DNA of 64,000 nt from Terriglobia bacterium. GTDB taxonomy: Bacteria; Acidobacteriota; Terriglobia; Terriglobales; Acidobacteriaceae. A model generated the notes under the pieces. That model searched no databases. It was not told where the DNA came from and saw nothing but the letters and a program-made list of their open reading frames with translations. The stretch lies in NCBI GenBank assembly GCA_020073565.1, contig JAIQEY010000002.1, positions 1 through 64,000 on the forward strand, written 5' to 3'. The number at the start of each line of letters is the position of its first letter. The stretch's first letter is position 1. Positions 17,819-27,827 of the stretch are shown piece after piece. Both the position numbers and the translations under genes were made by a program.

Positions 17819-20044
17819 ATGAGGCCAAGCGTGCCAGTTGATCGTCGTACTTTCTTGAAATTGGGAACTGCTGGAGCGGCTTTGGCGGCCTCCCATCCAG
17901 CGACACTTGGGAGCAACGCTCCAACTCAAAAAATACTGCGATGTCCACCCTCATTGCGGGATCTCGCCGCAGATCGTTTGACCTATCACTTCCGCGATCT
18001 TTTTAACTGTCCGGCGACGATGAACGAGCTTGGTTATGCTCAAGTGGGAAAGTCCGTGGCGTCAATGACGGCCATCGCGTGCCCGCCCTACGTCTGCTGT
18101 GGCACACCGGAGACGGCCTGGAGCCCAGGCTATCTGCTTACCTGTGAACTCTTTCTGAACGGCCGCTTCTTGGCTATTGCCGCGCCGCCCGACGGAAATG
18201 TTGAGTACCAATGGTTTCCCCACTGCGTGGTTCGCACCCAGACTGCGGACCGCCTGCGCTTCACGTCCCGGATGTTTATGCCGGGCAAACGACGGGCGGT
18301 GGCGCAGTCGATCGAAGTCAGGAACCTGGGAAGCTCGCGAAAGTTCACGCTTGCTTTTGACATGAGGGCTGCGGTCACAAAAAAGACAAAGGCATGGTTC
18401 GCCAACTCTCCGGGGGAGGCCGATAACAAGATTATGTGGGACGCCGGACGCGGCTGCCTTTTGTTTGTAGCCCGGCACTCGGAGGTCGCCGCCGCGCAAG
18501 GATTCAGTCCGGCCCCCAATCGAGTGCAAGACGATCGCATGCTGGTGTTCGAGATGGAACTCGGCCCGGGCGAGCACAAGCAGCTCAATTTTGTGATCGC
18601 GATGGCGGAAACGGGACGCGCTGCGCTCGAGCTTTATGATCAGCTTCAGTCAAGCTTCGATGATCTTGTGAAGGAAAACGAGACAAGTTTCACCAGCCTT
18701 GTTCGATCGGCATTCACGCCGGACAACTCAGACTTCAGCGGAAATCTGCCGCGCCTGATCACGAACAGCGAAGCTCTCTGGAAGCTCTACCACAACGGTT
18801 TCGCGAATCTTCTCTTCGCCCGCAGGGTTTCTCCGGATTCAGCATATGGGCCCACCTACCTGACGTTGAGCGGTCATGTTCTGCCCACCTTAAGTTTTCC
18901 TTGGGATACATCGATCTCCTCGCTCGCGCTCGCCTTACTGGATCCCGCGCCGCTGCGCAATCTCGTGGAAGTCTGGGCAAGAACCGGCATGCACGACCAC
19001 CTCGCGACCGACTACATCACGGGAGAGGCCGTGGGGCCGTGGTACGCTGTGAACGACACTGCAATTGTGCGCTGTGCGTGGCGCTATTTGTGCGTTACTG
19101 GCGATTTCGCCTGGCTCGACAAGCGCGTCGGGGACCGCACCGTGATCGAACATCTGGACGACCGAGCCCTCTACTGGAAAAAGCTCGATCACTTCGGCCA
19201 TGAATTAGGCGACTACGGAACCATCGAAAATCTGCTCGAAGTCGTGAGCACGTACCTGCACGAAGTTGCTGGAATGAATGCGGGCAACGTGCACAGCATG
19301 CGTGTAGTCGCCGATATGCACGAGCATCGTGGCAACAGCACTCGCGCCAGCCAGTTGCGTGCAGAAGCGAAGTCCATGGCAGAGCGCATCAATCAACACC
19401 TTTATGTGAAGGGAAAGGGGTACTGGCGCTGCGGCCAACCGGACGGCACCTATAACGAGGTGCGCCACTGTTACGACTTCCTCGCCGTTCTTGACAACAT
19501 GCCGGAAGATCTCTCCGCCACCCAAAAGAATGAAATGATCGAATTTTTCTGGAGGGAGCTGCACAGCGAGAAGTGGATGCGAGCGCTCTCGCAAAGTGAC
19601 GTCGATGCCACCTGGAACATTCGTCCCGACCACAGTTGCCTGGGCGCTTACGCTGCGTGGCCTCCGATGAGTGCGAAGGGCTTGTACAAGATCGATCGGC
19701 CCGCCAGGATTGTCCCCTGGCTCACGGAGATTGCGAAGGCAGGAAACCAGGGACCGATTGGCCAGGCTCATTTCGTGGAAGACGTTTTCCCGCCGGTTAA
19801 TGGAGGCGCCTTTAAATCGTCGGAAGATGCGCCGTATATCGAGGACTGGTGCTGTATCGCAGGCGGCGCGTTTTCCGAACTGGTAATCGATTCGATTTTC
19901 GGTGCCGACCTCACGCTGTCGGATGGAATTCGCGTCCATTCGCATTTGGCCGAATTCGACCCCAACGCAATTCTGGAGGGACTGAAATATCAAGGCGGTT
20001 TGTACACCGTCACCAAGGATGGCGCACGGAAAGATAAATCCTGA
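17819..20044 (+). CDS. Tat-exported (alpha/alpha)6-barrel glycosidase-like protein
   Basis: A 741-residue protein exported by the Tat pathway: the N-terminus has DRRTFLKLGTAGAALAASH, a twin-arginine signal. A beta-rich domain (residues 40-330) precedes a helical six-hairpin barrel with FPWDTSISSLALALLD, YITGEAVGPWYAVNDTAI, and HDHLA, like the trehalase/GH63/MGH1 type. Acidic residues in WDTS and in the ATWNIRPDHSCLGAY part are candidate catalysts, but I cannot assign them. ATG 17819 is chosen because GGAGG lies seven bases upstream and it puts the twin arginines near the start. The gene lies 159 bases after the cupin isomerase in the same direction and convergent with the DeoR regulator, with six bases between. 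Confidence 0.72.
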   Translation: MRPSVPVDRRTFLKLGTAGAALAASHPATLGSNAPTQKILRCPPSLRDLAADRLTYHFRDLFNCPATMNELGYAQVGKSVASMTAIACPPYVCCGTPETAWSPGYLLTCELFLNGRFLAIAAPPDGNVEYQWFPHCVVRTQTADRLRFTSRMFMPGKRRAVAQSIEVRNLGSSRKFTLAFDMRAAVTKKTKAWFANSPGEADNKIMWDAGRGCLLFVARHSEVAAAQGFSPAPNRVQDDRMLVFEMELGPGEHKQLNFVIAMAETGRAALELYDQLQSSFDDLVKENETSFTSLVRSAFTPDNSDFSGNLPRLITNSEALWKLYHNGFANLLFARRVSPDSAYGPTYLTLSGHVLPTLSFPWDTSISSLALALLDPAPLRNLVEVWARTGMHDHLATDYITGEAVGPWYAVNDTAIVRCAWRYLCVTGDFAWLDKRVGDRTVIEHLDDRALYWKKLDHFGHELGDYGTIENLLEVVSTYLHEVAGMNAGNVHSMRVVADMHEHRGNSTRASQLRAEAKSMAERINQHLYVKGKGYWRCGQPDGTYNEVRHCYDFLAVLDNMPEDLSATQKNEMIEFFWRELHSEKWMRALSQSDVDATWNIRPDHSCLGAYAAWPPMSAKGLYKIDRPARIVPWLTEIAKAGNQGPIGQAHFVEDVFPPVNGGAFKSSEDAPYIEDWCCIAGGAFSELVIDSIFGADLTLSDGIRVHSHLAEFDPNAILEGLKYQGGLYTVTKDGARKDKS

Positions 20045-20050
20045 TGCGTC

Positions 20051-20899
20051 TCAAACCCGCATTACTTCGATACCTGCTTTTTGAAATGGGACAATCATTT
20101 CATCAGTCGCGCCTGTATCGGTGATGAGTACGTTCAGTTCCGACGCATGGCAGATTCTCCAATTGGCTACTACTCCGAACTTTCCACTATCGACCACCGC
20201 GACGCGCCGCCGCGCCAGCCGCAACATGGTTGAATTCAACTCCGCCTCGTCCGCATTGAAGCAACTGGCGCCCCAGGTCGCGTCGATGCCATCGGCCCCG
20301 ATGAACATGGTATTGATCAACATATTCTCCAGCGCGCGCAATGCGGTGGTACCGACCAGGGAGAACCACTCGCCGTGCAGATGTCCCCCGGTGACGAAGA
20401 CATAAACATCCCTTCGCTTCGAAAGTTCCATCGCCACATTCACCGTGTTGGTCACGACGGTGATGTTGTAGTTCAGCGGCAGCCCGCGGATTACCTCGGT
20501 CGTGGTCGTACCCGGAGTGAGCGCGATGGTCTCACCTGGACGGATCAAACCCGCTGCCACTCGACCGATGCGGCGCTTTTCCTCCGCTGCGCGCTCAACC
20601 TGCGCCACGAAAGAACGGTCCTTGCGAAAAGGCTCGTAGAATAATGGTTCCATCGAGACTGCGCCGCCATGAGTGCGCCGCAGCAAACCTTTCTGCTCTA
20701 GTACATCCAGGTCACGCCGCACCGTAACCAGAGAGACGCCAAGTTGTTCGCTTAGCTCTTCCACCACCACCCGGCCGGTCTGCTGAAGAGCAGTAAGTAT
20801 GGATGTGAATCGGACCTGCTGCTTGCCTTGCGAAACCTCTACTTGCATGGGATTCGTGGGCGCCGCAAGTGCGGGCGATGGTGGCTTGGAATTGGGCAC
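20051..20899 (-). CDS. DeoR-family transcriptional regulator
   Basis: A 282-residue regulator. The N-terminal winged helix-turn-helix (RFTSILTALQQTGRVVVEEL, then GVSLVTVRRDLDVLEQKGLL and RRTHGGAV near residues 30-85) is the DeoR signature. The C-terminal sugar-phosphate sensor domain has LTPGTTTTEVIRGL and VVTNTVNVAMEL, and VTGGHLHGE. Such proteins usually repress sugar catabolic genes and are released by a phosphorylated sugar. The GTG start at 20899 is supported by AGGAAG four bases upstream; ATG at codon 18 is an alternative. It is divergent from the Tat glycosidase at 21206, with palindromes in between, and probably controls that gene and perhaps the whole locus. Confidence 0.88.
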   Translation of the reverse strand: MPNSKPPSPALAAPTNPMQVEVSQGKQQVRFTSILTALQQTGRVVVEELSEQLGVSLVTVRRDLDVLEQKGLLRRTHGGAVSMEPLFYEPFRKDRSFVAQVERAAEEKRRIGRVAAGLIRPGETIALTPGTTTTEVIRGLPLNYNITVVTNTVNVAMELSKRRDVYVFVTGGHLHGEWFSLVGTTALRALENMLINTMFIGADGIDATWGASCFNADEAELNSTMLRLARRRVAVVDSGKFGVVANWRICHASELNVLITDTGATDEMIVPFQKAGIEVMRV

Positions 20900-21089
20900 G
20901 ATTCTTCCTTTCCCCTCGTATGTTAGAGCGAAACCGTACGCCTTCGTCAGCCTTCGGTTTCAGGGTAAACGAAAGGGTCTGCGAGGATAGTACCGCGAAT
21001 CAGGACGATTAGTGTAACTTTCAAACAATCCCATTCCGTCTTGGATTGCACGATAATATTCCCAAGTCGCCCACTTTAAGGCATTAATA

Positions 21090-21112
21090 ATGTCGTTTTC
21101 GACATAAAACGA
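21090..21112. promoter_or_regulatory. Nested palindromes, likely DeoR operator
   Basis: ATGTCG-TTTT-CGACAT (21090-21105) overlaps TCGTTTT-CGACAT-AAAACGA (21093-21112). Both are perfect inverted repeats, in the AT-rich spacer between the divergent DeoR gene and the Tat glycosidase. DeoR-family regulators often bind TTTCG- or ATGTTCG-like repeats, so this is the best operator candidate in the locus. Confidence 0.5.
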
Positions 21113-21205
21113 ACGTCATAATTTACTATGGCAGGGACGCGCTGACGTGGCCCCAGGGTGTTGCAGAATGAGAGCAGGCCAGTTCGAAGTTTCGCGAGGA
21201 AACTC

Positions 21206-23446
21206 ATGTCGCCAGTGAATCGTCGTGAATTTGTTGGCGGTTTAATTGTTTCCGGAGCCGCCGCGGCAACTCCAATCGGCGCCGCCGAAGATACAGCGCA
21301 TGATGTTGCCAGTGAGCAGTCTGAAAAACGCGGAAGCACCGGCAGCGGAACGGTTGATTTCCGATACAAGCCGCATCATTCGCAATCCACCATTTGCTTT
21401 CCCGACGATCCCAACAAAACTCTCGTGGGACAGGCCGGCGATCTCCGTTATGGCTTCGCCAAGGCATTGCTTGTAGGAATGGAAGACTTTGCGACTGTGG
21501 TCGAGTTTTCGCTCGCCGGCTTCCAGGACGATAAGGTCATTCGTCAGTGGATCGAGGCACCGGGCGTGCCCATTGTTCATACTTTGATCGATCGTCCTTC
21601 GGCCACCCTCGAACTCATCGCTTTTGCGAGCCGGCACAGCGACGAAGGACGCGTTGACAATGTCCTGATGTCGATCAAGTCCAAGGTTGGAAGTGTGGCG
21701 GTCGCTCCGAGGCTCCACCTGCGCACCTGCGACAAGTTGGAACTCGAGGACTACAACTCACCGACCGCGACGGTGAGAGGACAGGAGAGCAAAACTGTTC
21801 TGCTGATGGGTGCGAAATCGGGCGACGCGCTGGGGAGATGTGTCTGGTGGGAAGAAGCAGGCTTCACCCTGTACCTGCCGCATGGCGAAGCCACGACGGA
21901 GCGTGCGGCCCGGTACTTCGTCCGTCTTCCTCAGGAAAAGCAGACGGCAGAAATGTTACGCGAGCATTTGCAGAACCCGGAGATGCTTCTAGCGGAAACC
22001 CGGGATTTCTGGCGCACGTGGAGACCATTCGGAACCACTGCATGGAACTATCCCGGCAGACATGGGGAATTTCTCACGGCGTGTGCGCGCAATATTCAGC
22101 AGGCTCGCGAAGTGAAGAACCAGAGATTAGTGTTCCAGGTGGGCCCCACGGTGTATCGCGGGCTCTGGATTGTCGATGGCAATTTCCTCCTGGAAGCCGC
22201 CCGTTATCTCGGCTACGACAAAGAGGCAGACGAGGGTCTGCACTCGGAGTGGTCAAAGCAGGTGGATTCAGGACAGGTGATTGCAGCCAGCGGGGGCGAG
22301 CATTGGAAGGATACCGCCATCGCAATGTTTACCCTCGTGCGCCAGTGTGAGCTGAAGCAGGACTGGGCGCTATTTCGCGAATTGGAACCGAACGTCAGCC
22401 GTGCGGTCGATTTTCTCATCGAGCTTCGCGATCAAGCACGGACCGGCAAGAGCACGAATGGCCGCTACCGATTGCTAGCGCCGGGGTTTGCCGATGGTGG
22501 GATTGGTGGCGTTCGCTCGGAATTCACGAACACCGTGTGGGCCCTGGCCGGCCTGCGGGCGGTTGCGGAAGCGGCGGAGCAGCAAGGTCTCCACTCTCTC
22601 GATAAGGCTGCTCGATTCTACAAGGAGCTTTACGCTGCGTTTCAGGAGGCCAGCAGGGAAGAGATGGTTCGTCATCCGGCAGGCTTCAACTACCTGCCGA
22701 TGATTGCGCACGACGATCCGTCGGTGAACGATCCCGATCCATGGAACAAGCCTCGACCACAGACTGCGCAGTGGGCGCTTTCCCACGCGATTTATCCAGG
22801 ATTGGTTTTTGACAAAACCGATCCCATCGTTCGCGGCCATATCGCGTTGCTGCAGTCTTGCACCCAGGAGGATGTTCCGATTGAAACTGGGTGGCTGTGG
22901 CACGACAGCCTGTGGAACTACAATGCGTCCTTCGCCGCACACGTTTACCTGTGGGCGGGGCTTCGCGACTGGGCCCATCGCACCTTCACGGGATTTCTCA
23001 ACCATGCCTCTCCGCTCTACTGTTGGCGGGAAGAGCAGCCGTTACAACATGCCCTCGTCGGACAGGATTGGGGCGACATGCCGCATAACTGGGCGAGCGC
23101 AGAGTGTGTCCGTTACCTCAGGCATATGTTGGCGCTTGAAGATGGACAGACGCTTCGGCTGTTGGAAGGCATCACCGGCAAGGATCTAAACGGTTCGGGC
23201 GCTTACGTCTTGCGTGAGTCCCCAACCCGTTTTGGAAGAATCAATCTGGCACTTGAACCCGCCGGAGCGGCGCGATGGCGCCTGCAATTTGAACGAGCCG
23301 GCGGCCTGATGCCCTCCACTATCGTTGTTCCGGAGACCGTCGCTGGCTTACAGCTCGAGAAGATAACTGGAGCGTCGTACAAGAACAGATCCGGCAACAT
23401 CGAGATGGATCCGGCTGCACCGCGCTGGGAAGCTTTCTGGAAGTAA
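21206..23446 (+). CDS. Tat-exported six-hairpin glycosidase-like protein
   Basis: A 746-residue protein with a Tat signal, MSPVNRREFVGGLIVSG, followed by Ala-rich sequence. An N-terminal beta domain (to about residue 270) precedes a helical barrel with YRGLWIVDGNFLLEAARYLG, SGGEHWKDTAIAMFTL, SEFTNTVWALAGLRAV and ETGWLWHDSLWNYNASFAAH. The pattern is that of (alpha/alpha)6 glycosidases, with Asp/Glu in VDGN and WHDS as possible catalysts. I cannot name a GH family. The start at ATG 21206 has GAGGA just upstream; the longer frame from GTG 21158 would hide the twin arginines. Its promoter region is shared with the DeoR gene. Confidence 0.68.
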   Translation: MSPVNRREFVGGLIVSGAAAATPIGAAEDTAHDVASEQSEKRGSTGSGTVDFRYKPHHSQSTICFPDDPNKTLVGQAGDLRYGFAKALLVGMEDFATVVEFSLAGFQDDKVIRQWIEAPGVPIVHTLIDRPSATLELIAFASRHSDEGRVDNVLMSIKSKVGSVAVAPRLHLRTCDKLELEDYNSPTATVRGQESKTVLLMGAKSGDALGRCVWWEEAGFTLYLPHGEATTERAARYFVRLPQEKQTAEMLREHLQNPEMLLAETRDFWRTWRPFGTTAWNYPGRHGEFLTACARNIQQAREVKNQRLVFQVGPTVYRGLWIVDGNFLLEAARYLGYDKEADEGLHSEWSKQVDSGQVIAASGGEHWKDTAIAMFTLVRQCELKQDWALFRELEPNVSRAVDFLIELRDQARTGKSTNGRYRLLAPGFADGGIGGVRSEFTNTVWALAGLRAVAEAAEQQGLHSLDKAARFYKELYAAFQEASREEMVRHPAGFNYLPMIAHDDPSVNDPDPWNKPRPQTAQWALSHAIYPGLVFDKTDPIVRGHIALLQSCTQEDVPIETGWLWHDSLWNYNASFAAHVYLWAGLRDWAHRTFTGFLNHASPLYCWREEQPLQHALVGQDWGDMPHNWASAECVRYLRHMLALEDGQTLRLLEGITGKDLNGSGAYVLRESPTRFGRINLALEPAGAARWRLQFERAGGLMPSTIVVPETVAGLQLEKITGASYKNRSGNIEMDPAAPRWEAFWK

Positions 23447-23531
23447 AGGAATCTCAAATGGACCGAACTCCCCTTTCCGGATCAACGCCCACAAATTGAA
23501 CCCCTCCTTGACGGATAGTGTCTAATCAACA

Positions 23532-25433
23532 ATGGTGCCTCCGGATCCCAAAGTGCCCAAGCCCTTGCGGCCGCAACTGCGCGCCGTTTTGCCGTTGGTG
23601 TGGGAACTCGTCCGTCCTCGGCGCGGCCTGCTGGCGCTTGGCTTCGTCTTAATGGCGATCAACCGGGTTGCCTCTCTGGTGCTACCCTATTCCACCCGAT
23701 TCCTGATCGACAGCGTCATCATCAAGCGCAACACTCAGCTGCTCAAACCGCTCGTGCTTGGAGTATTGCTCGCGACCGTCATTCAGGGGATTACTTCGTT
23801 TTCGCTCACGCAATTGCTCTCCAAGGCTGCTCAGCGCCTGATCGCCGAACTTCGTCAAAAAGTGCAAGCGCATGTCGGACGGTTGCCCGTCTCATTTCAT
23901 GATTCGACCAAAAGTGGAGTTTTGGTCTCGCGCATCATGACCGACGTGGAAGGCGTACGCAACCTGATCGGTACCGGGCTCGTGGACCTGGTCGGTGGTC
24001 TGTTAACAGCCGCGATCGCGCTGGTGGTCTTGTTCCGAATCAGCACCTTGATGACGGTGTTGGCGTTCGGCTTCCTCTTGTGCTTCGGACTTGCTCTGAA
24101 AAAAGCGTTCCAGACGATCCGGCCAATCTTTCGCGATCGTGGCAAGATCAACGCCGAGGTTACGGGACGCTTGTCGGAATCTCTCGGGGGCGTGCGGGTA
24201 GTGAAGGGCTATCATGCCGAAGACCGGGAGGAAAAGGTCTTCTCGCTCGGAGTGATGCGGCTGCTCGATAACGTGATGCGCACGCTGACCGCAACTTCCG
24301 TCATGGGGCTCTCGGCCAGCGTGCTGCTCGGCGTGGTGGGTGCGGTCATCATGTTTGTCGGCGCGAAGCAGATTCTGGCTGGTTCGCTGACCATTGGCGG
24401 CTTCTTCACCTACACATTGTTCATGGGTTTCCTCATCGCTCCCATCATGCAGATCGTTGCGATCGGCACGCAGATCACCGAAGCGCTCGCCGGCCTGGAA
24501 CGTACTCATGAAATCCTGCAGCAACCCGCAGAGGACCGCGACCCCAAGCGCACCGCTACGCTCGGTGCGATCGAGGGCAACATTGATTTCGAGGCTGTCA
24601 GCTTCAGTTATGATGGCGCTCGCACGGTGCTGAACGACGTTTCATTCCACGCCGCTCCGGGCACGGTGACCGCGTTAGTGGGATCGTCGGGATCAGGCAA
24701 ATCCACGACTATCGGACTGATTTCCGCGTTCTATGTTCCGACCAAGGGCAGAGTCTTGGTGGATGGCATCGACCTGAGCACCGTACGGCTCGACTCCTAT
24801 CGGACGCAGCTTGGAGTCGTGTTGCAGGAATCGTTTCTGTTCGACGGGACGATTCGCGAGAACGTTTCGTTCTCACGACCCAACGCCAGTGAAGAGGCGG
24901 TGATGCGCGCCTGCCAGATCGCCCGGGTCGATGAATTTGCGGAGAGCTTCGCAGACAAGTACGACACGATCGTCGGCGAGCGCGGTGTGAAGCTGTCGGG
25001 CGGGCAACGGCAGCGGATCTCGATTGCGCGCGCCATTCTCGCCGAACCCCGCATCCTGATTCTTGACGAAGCGACTTCCAGCCTCGATTCCGAATCCGAA
25101 CAGATGATCCAGCAAGGCCTCTCCTACCTGATGCAGGGGCGCACCACCTTCGTGATCGCGCACCGCTTGTCGACCATCCGGCGCGCCGATCAGATTCTGG
25201 TGGTCGAGCAAGGACAGATTGTCGAACGTGGCACGCACGAAGAACTCTATGCCCTGCGCGGACGTTACTTCGATCTGTACACCAAGCAACATGGCCTGGA
25301 GAGCAATCTATTTCTGGCTCCGGGAGAGGGCGATGCCGCCAACGTTCCGGACGACTCTGGAGTCACCAAGCGAAACGGGGATGAACCAGGGGTGGCCGAG
25401 GCCATGCGATTCGTCCGAGGGGACGTTCGCTAG
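23532..25433 (+). CDS. ABC exporter, fused membrane and ATPase domains
   Basis: A 633-residue MsbA/multidrug-type half transporter that probably works as a homodimer in the inner membrane. Residues 30-330 form the six-helix exporter membrane domain. The ATPase follows with Walker A GSSGSGKST, Q-loop LGVVLQESF, signature LSGGQRQR, Walker B ILILDEATSSLDSESE and switch His in VIAHRLSTIRRADQ, all intact. The C-terminal 40 residues are an acidic tail of no clear function. No clear ribosome site precedes ATG 23532. It is 85 bases after the glycosidase and convergent with the nine-heme cytochrome gene. The cargo (lipid, glycolipid or drug) is unknown. Confidence 0.9.
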   Translation: MVPPDPKVPKPLRPQLRAVLPLVWELVRPRRGLLALGFVLMAINRVASLVLPYSTRFLIDSVIIKRNTQLLKPLVLGVLLATVIQGITSFSLTQLLSKAAQRLIAELRQKVQAHVGRLPVSFHDSTKSGVLVSRIMTDVEGVRNLIGTGLVDLVGGLLTAAIALVVLFRISTLMTVLAFGFLLCFGLALKKAFQTIRPIFRDRGKINAEVTGRLSESLGGVRVVKGYHAEDREEKVFSLGVMRLLDNVMRTLTATSVMGLSASVLLGVVGAVIMFVGAKQILAGSLTIGGFFTYTLFMGFLIAPIMQIVAIGTQITEALAGLERTHEILQQPAEDRDPKRTATLGAIEGNIDFEAVSFSYDGARTVLNDVSFHAAPGTVTALVGSSGSGKSTTIGLISAFYVPTKGRVLVDGIDLSTVRLDSYRTQLGVVLQESFLFDGTIRENVSFSRPNASEEAVMRACQIARVDEFAESFADKYDTIVGERGVKLSGGQRQRISIARAILAEPRILILDEATSSLDSESEQMIQQGLSYLMQGRTTFVIAHRLSTIRRADQILVVEQGQIVERGTHEELYALRGRYFDLYTKQHGLESNLFLAPGEGDAANVPDDSGVTKRNGDEPGVAEAMRFVRGDVR

Positions 25434-25498
25434 AGCCCCTCAGTCCGACGCAATCCCCACGAGAAGCCAAGGCACAGAATTGTTTCGAGAGACGAGTC

Positions 25499-26764
25499 TT
25501 AACTGTTCTGCCCGCGCTCGATGTGACGGGTGTAGAACCGCAGACCGACCAGAACCACTACGATGAAGAACAGAGAGACTCCCAGTCCCTTGCGGCGATA
25601 GTCGCGCTCGGCGAGCGCGGCTTTGCCTTCCTGATAGGTCTTGTCGGTGATCTTCAAGCCCGCCAGGATGTCCTCCTGCATTCGCACCAGGTTGAAGCTG
25701 TGGACGGTGACGCGCGCCTTGGTGAGGGCGTCGCGTGCCTGGTCCTGCTCGAGGCGCGCCTGGCTGACCTCCATGCCGTCAGACTCGGCGCGGTTGAGGA
25801 TCTCGTCGGAATTCTTCACAGCGGTTTCGAAATGGCCGATCTGCTGCAGGAACTGATCGGCTACCTCGTATCCGGTGTCACCCGCCGTGTGGCAGTTGGT
25901 GCAGACCGATTGCTTGCCCGTGCCCAACAAGGCGTCGGTGGGATGGACGATGCGGTGATTGCTGTGGCAGGTTACGCATCCGGGCAGGGAAGCGGCCTGG
26001 AAAGCGGCCTTGTGAGGACTTTTTTCAAACAACTGTCCCTGGAAAACGTGGCAGGTTGCGCAGACATTCTGGACTGTGCCTACCCCCGGGGGCGCCGCGC
26101 CGTGATTGCCGTGGCAGGTGGTGCAGGTGGGGGCACTGAGATCACCGCGTACAGCCAGTGCTTCGTGGTGCACACTGGCGCTGTAACCCTCGTACTGATC
26201 GGTTGGGATGGCGTATCCCTTCATGTAGACAGCATCCGCATGGCACCGCGAGCAGGTCTCGGCCACGTGGGCGGGGTGGACTTTGGAGCGCGTGTCACTG
26301 GCCGGGCGCATGCCATGCACGCCGTGGCAATCGATGCAGACCGCGACCTTGGTGTCACCTTTTGCGAGTCGCTGGCCGTGGACGCTGGTCTGGTACTGAA
26401 CGAATTGGTCCGTGCGCAGGGACGGATTGTACTGCCGCATGTAGGCGCCATCGGAGTGACACTTGCCGCAGAGTGCGGGAATATCCTTCCGCGCGGGCTT
26501 GCCGCGGAAACCAGCGGCCTTGCTCATGGCATCCATGTCGTTCCTGGAAGAATCGCCGCCGTGGCAACTGGCGCAGGTGAGTCCCTTCTGTGCGTGGATG
26601 TCCTGGGCGAACTGCTCGTGCGTGACCTGTTGCGGCGGGTCGAGGGCGGAATGACACTCGATACAACTGTTGGGTTGTTCGGCACGAGCGAGACCGGCGA
26701 TCAGCCAGAGCGCCAGAAACGGCCACCCAAGTCGGGCCCACCGATTATTTCGCCACGTATCCAT
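25499..26764 (-). CDS. Nine-heme c-type cytochrome, C-terminally anchored
   Basis: A 421-residue periplasmic electron carrier. A signal peptide ([13 protein letters not shown]) precedes nine CxxCH heme sites: CIECH, CASCH, CGKCH, CIDCH, CSRCH, CTTCH, CATCH, CVTCH and CTNCH. A helical stretch without hemes (residues 290-380, rich in Glu, Gln and Arg) follows, then a membrane helix [16 protein letters not shown] near the end that anchors it. The gene overlaps the end of the cytochrome b gene by 20 bases and ends the mono-heme c/Rieske/cytochrome b operon. It therefore probably takes electrons from that quinol-oxidising complex in place of, or beyond, an ordinary cytochrome c1. Confidence 0.88.
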   Translation of the reverse strand: MDTWRNNRWARLGWPFLALWLIAGLARAEQPNSCIECHSALDPPQQVTHEQFAQDIHAQKGLTCASCHGGDSSRNDMDAMSKAAGFRGKPARKDIPALCGKCHSDGAYMRQYNPSLRTDQFVQYQTSVHGQRLAKGDTKVAVCIDCHGVHGMRPASDTRSKVHPAHVAETCSRCHADAVYMKGYAIPTDQYEGYSASVHHEALAVRGDLSAPTCTTCHGNHGAAPPGVGTVQNVCATCHVFQGQLFEKSPHKAAFQAASLPGCVTCHSNHRIVHPTDALLGTGKQSVCTNCHTAGDTGYEVADQFLQQIGHFETAVKNSDEILNRAESDGMEVSQARLEQDQARDALTKARVTVHSFNLVRMQEDILAGLKITDKTYQEGKAALAERDYRRKGLGVSLFFIVVVLVGLRFYTRHIERGQNS

Positions 26765-27824
26765 AAACCGTCATCGATGCCATGTAGGCAACCGCAAAAA
26801 TACCCAGGCCGAGAATCCAACGGTGGGCGCGTCCACGACCGAGACCGCCGAAGAACGGAAGCAGCAGCCAGATCAAGCCCGCCAGATTGAAGACCATGAT
26901 CCCGAGGAGTTCCCCATCAATCGGGCCGATTTTGGCTGGGATCAGCTTCAGCGTCTGGAACATGAACAGGAAATACCACTCTGGTTTGATACCGGCCGGA
27001 GCGGGCGCGAAGGGGTCGGCTTTGGTGCCGAGCCCCCACGGAGAAAGCGCTGCCAGGGCGCCCAGCACTCCCAGGGCGATGTACCAGGCCATCAACTCGC
27101 GCAAGGCAAAATTCGGGAAGAACCTCATCTCCCGCGCTTGCGCCGGATTCGCTCTCCACTGTTCTTCTACTTTCGGCGGAACGCTCATCCCGAATTTCTG
27201 AACCAGCGCGATATGCAGCAGCAACAGCAGCGTGGTAATTCCCGGCAGCACAGCCACATGAAAACCGAAAAAGCGAGTCAGAGTGGCGCCGGTCACTTCT
27301 TCGCCGCCGCGCAAGAAGATCAGCAGGTGCTTGCCGATGAGCGGGACCTGGCCGGCGATCTCCGTTCCGACCTTGGTCGCAAAAAAGGCAAGCGTATTCC
27401 AGGGCAACAGGTAGCCGCTAAAACCGAAGCCCATGACCAGAAACAGCAGGATCATGCCGCTGACCCAGGTGAGCTCGCGGGGTTTGCGATAGGCGCGCAG
27501 GAACAGCACACTGAACATGTGGGCGATGGCGGTGAAGACCATCAGGTTCGCTGCCCAGGAGTGAATCGAGCGCACCAGCCATCCAAACTGCACCCGGGTC
27601 ATGATGTACTGCACACTCTCGAAGGCTTCATTGGCGGTGGGACGATAATAGAGCAGCAGAAGTATGCCCGTGCACACCTGGATTCCGAACAGGAATAGAG
27701 TGATCCCGCCCAGGAAGTACCAATACGACAGCTTATGCATGGGGACGGTCTTGTGGCGCAGCGGTGCGGTGAGCTCTTCCCATCCGAAGCGCTCGTCAAG
27801 CCAGTTGCGGACGCGGGTCAGCAA
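26745..27824 (-). CDS. Cytochrome b of a bc/b6f-type complex
   Basis: A 359-residue membrane protein carrying both the cytochrome b6-like part and a subunit-IV-like end. The two pairs of heme ligands are seen in [20 protein letters not shown] and [13 protein letters not shown] with [32 protein letters not shown] is the quinone-site loop, cut here as GYLLPWN, and [16 protein letters not shown] carries the PEWY motif of the Qo site. It oxidises quinol together with the Rieske protein encoded three bases upstream. Total length is shorter than mitochondrial cytochrome b, with about seven to eight membrane helices. Confidence 0.93.
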   Translation of the reverse strand: MLTRVRNWLDERFGWEELTAPLRHKTVPMHKLSYWYFLGGITLFLFGIQVCTGILLLLYYRPTANEAFESVQYIMTRVQFGWLVRSIHSWAANLMVFTAIAHMFSVLFLRAYRKPRELTWVSGMILLFLVMGFGFSGYLLPWNTLAFFATKVGTEIAGQVPLIGKHLLIFLRGGEEVTGATLTRFFGFHVAVLPGITTLLLLLHIALVQKFGMSVPPKVEEQWRANPAQAREMRFFPNFALRELMAWYIALGVLGALAALSPWGLGTKADPFAPAPAGIKPEWYFLFMFQTLKLIPAKIGPIDGELLGIMVFNLAGLIWLLLPFFGGLGRGRAHRWILGLGIFAVAYMASMTVYGYVAK

Positions 27825-27827
27825 ACT

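Noticed and set aside
25523-26890. A 455-codon plus-strand open frame opposite the nine-heme cytochrome gene
   Set aside because: It mirrors the conserved heme protein in the opposite strand; the product is Gly/Val/Ala-rich with no family motif, and the minus-strand frame has nine CxxCH sites.
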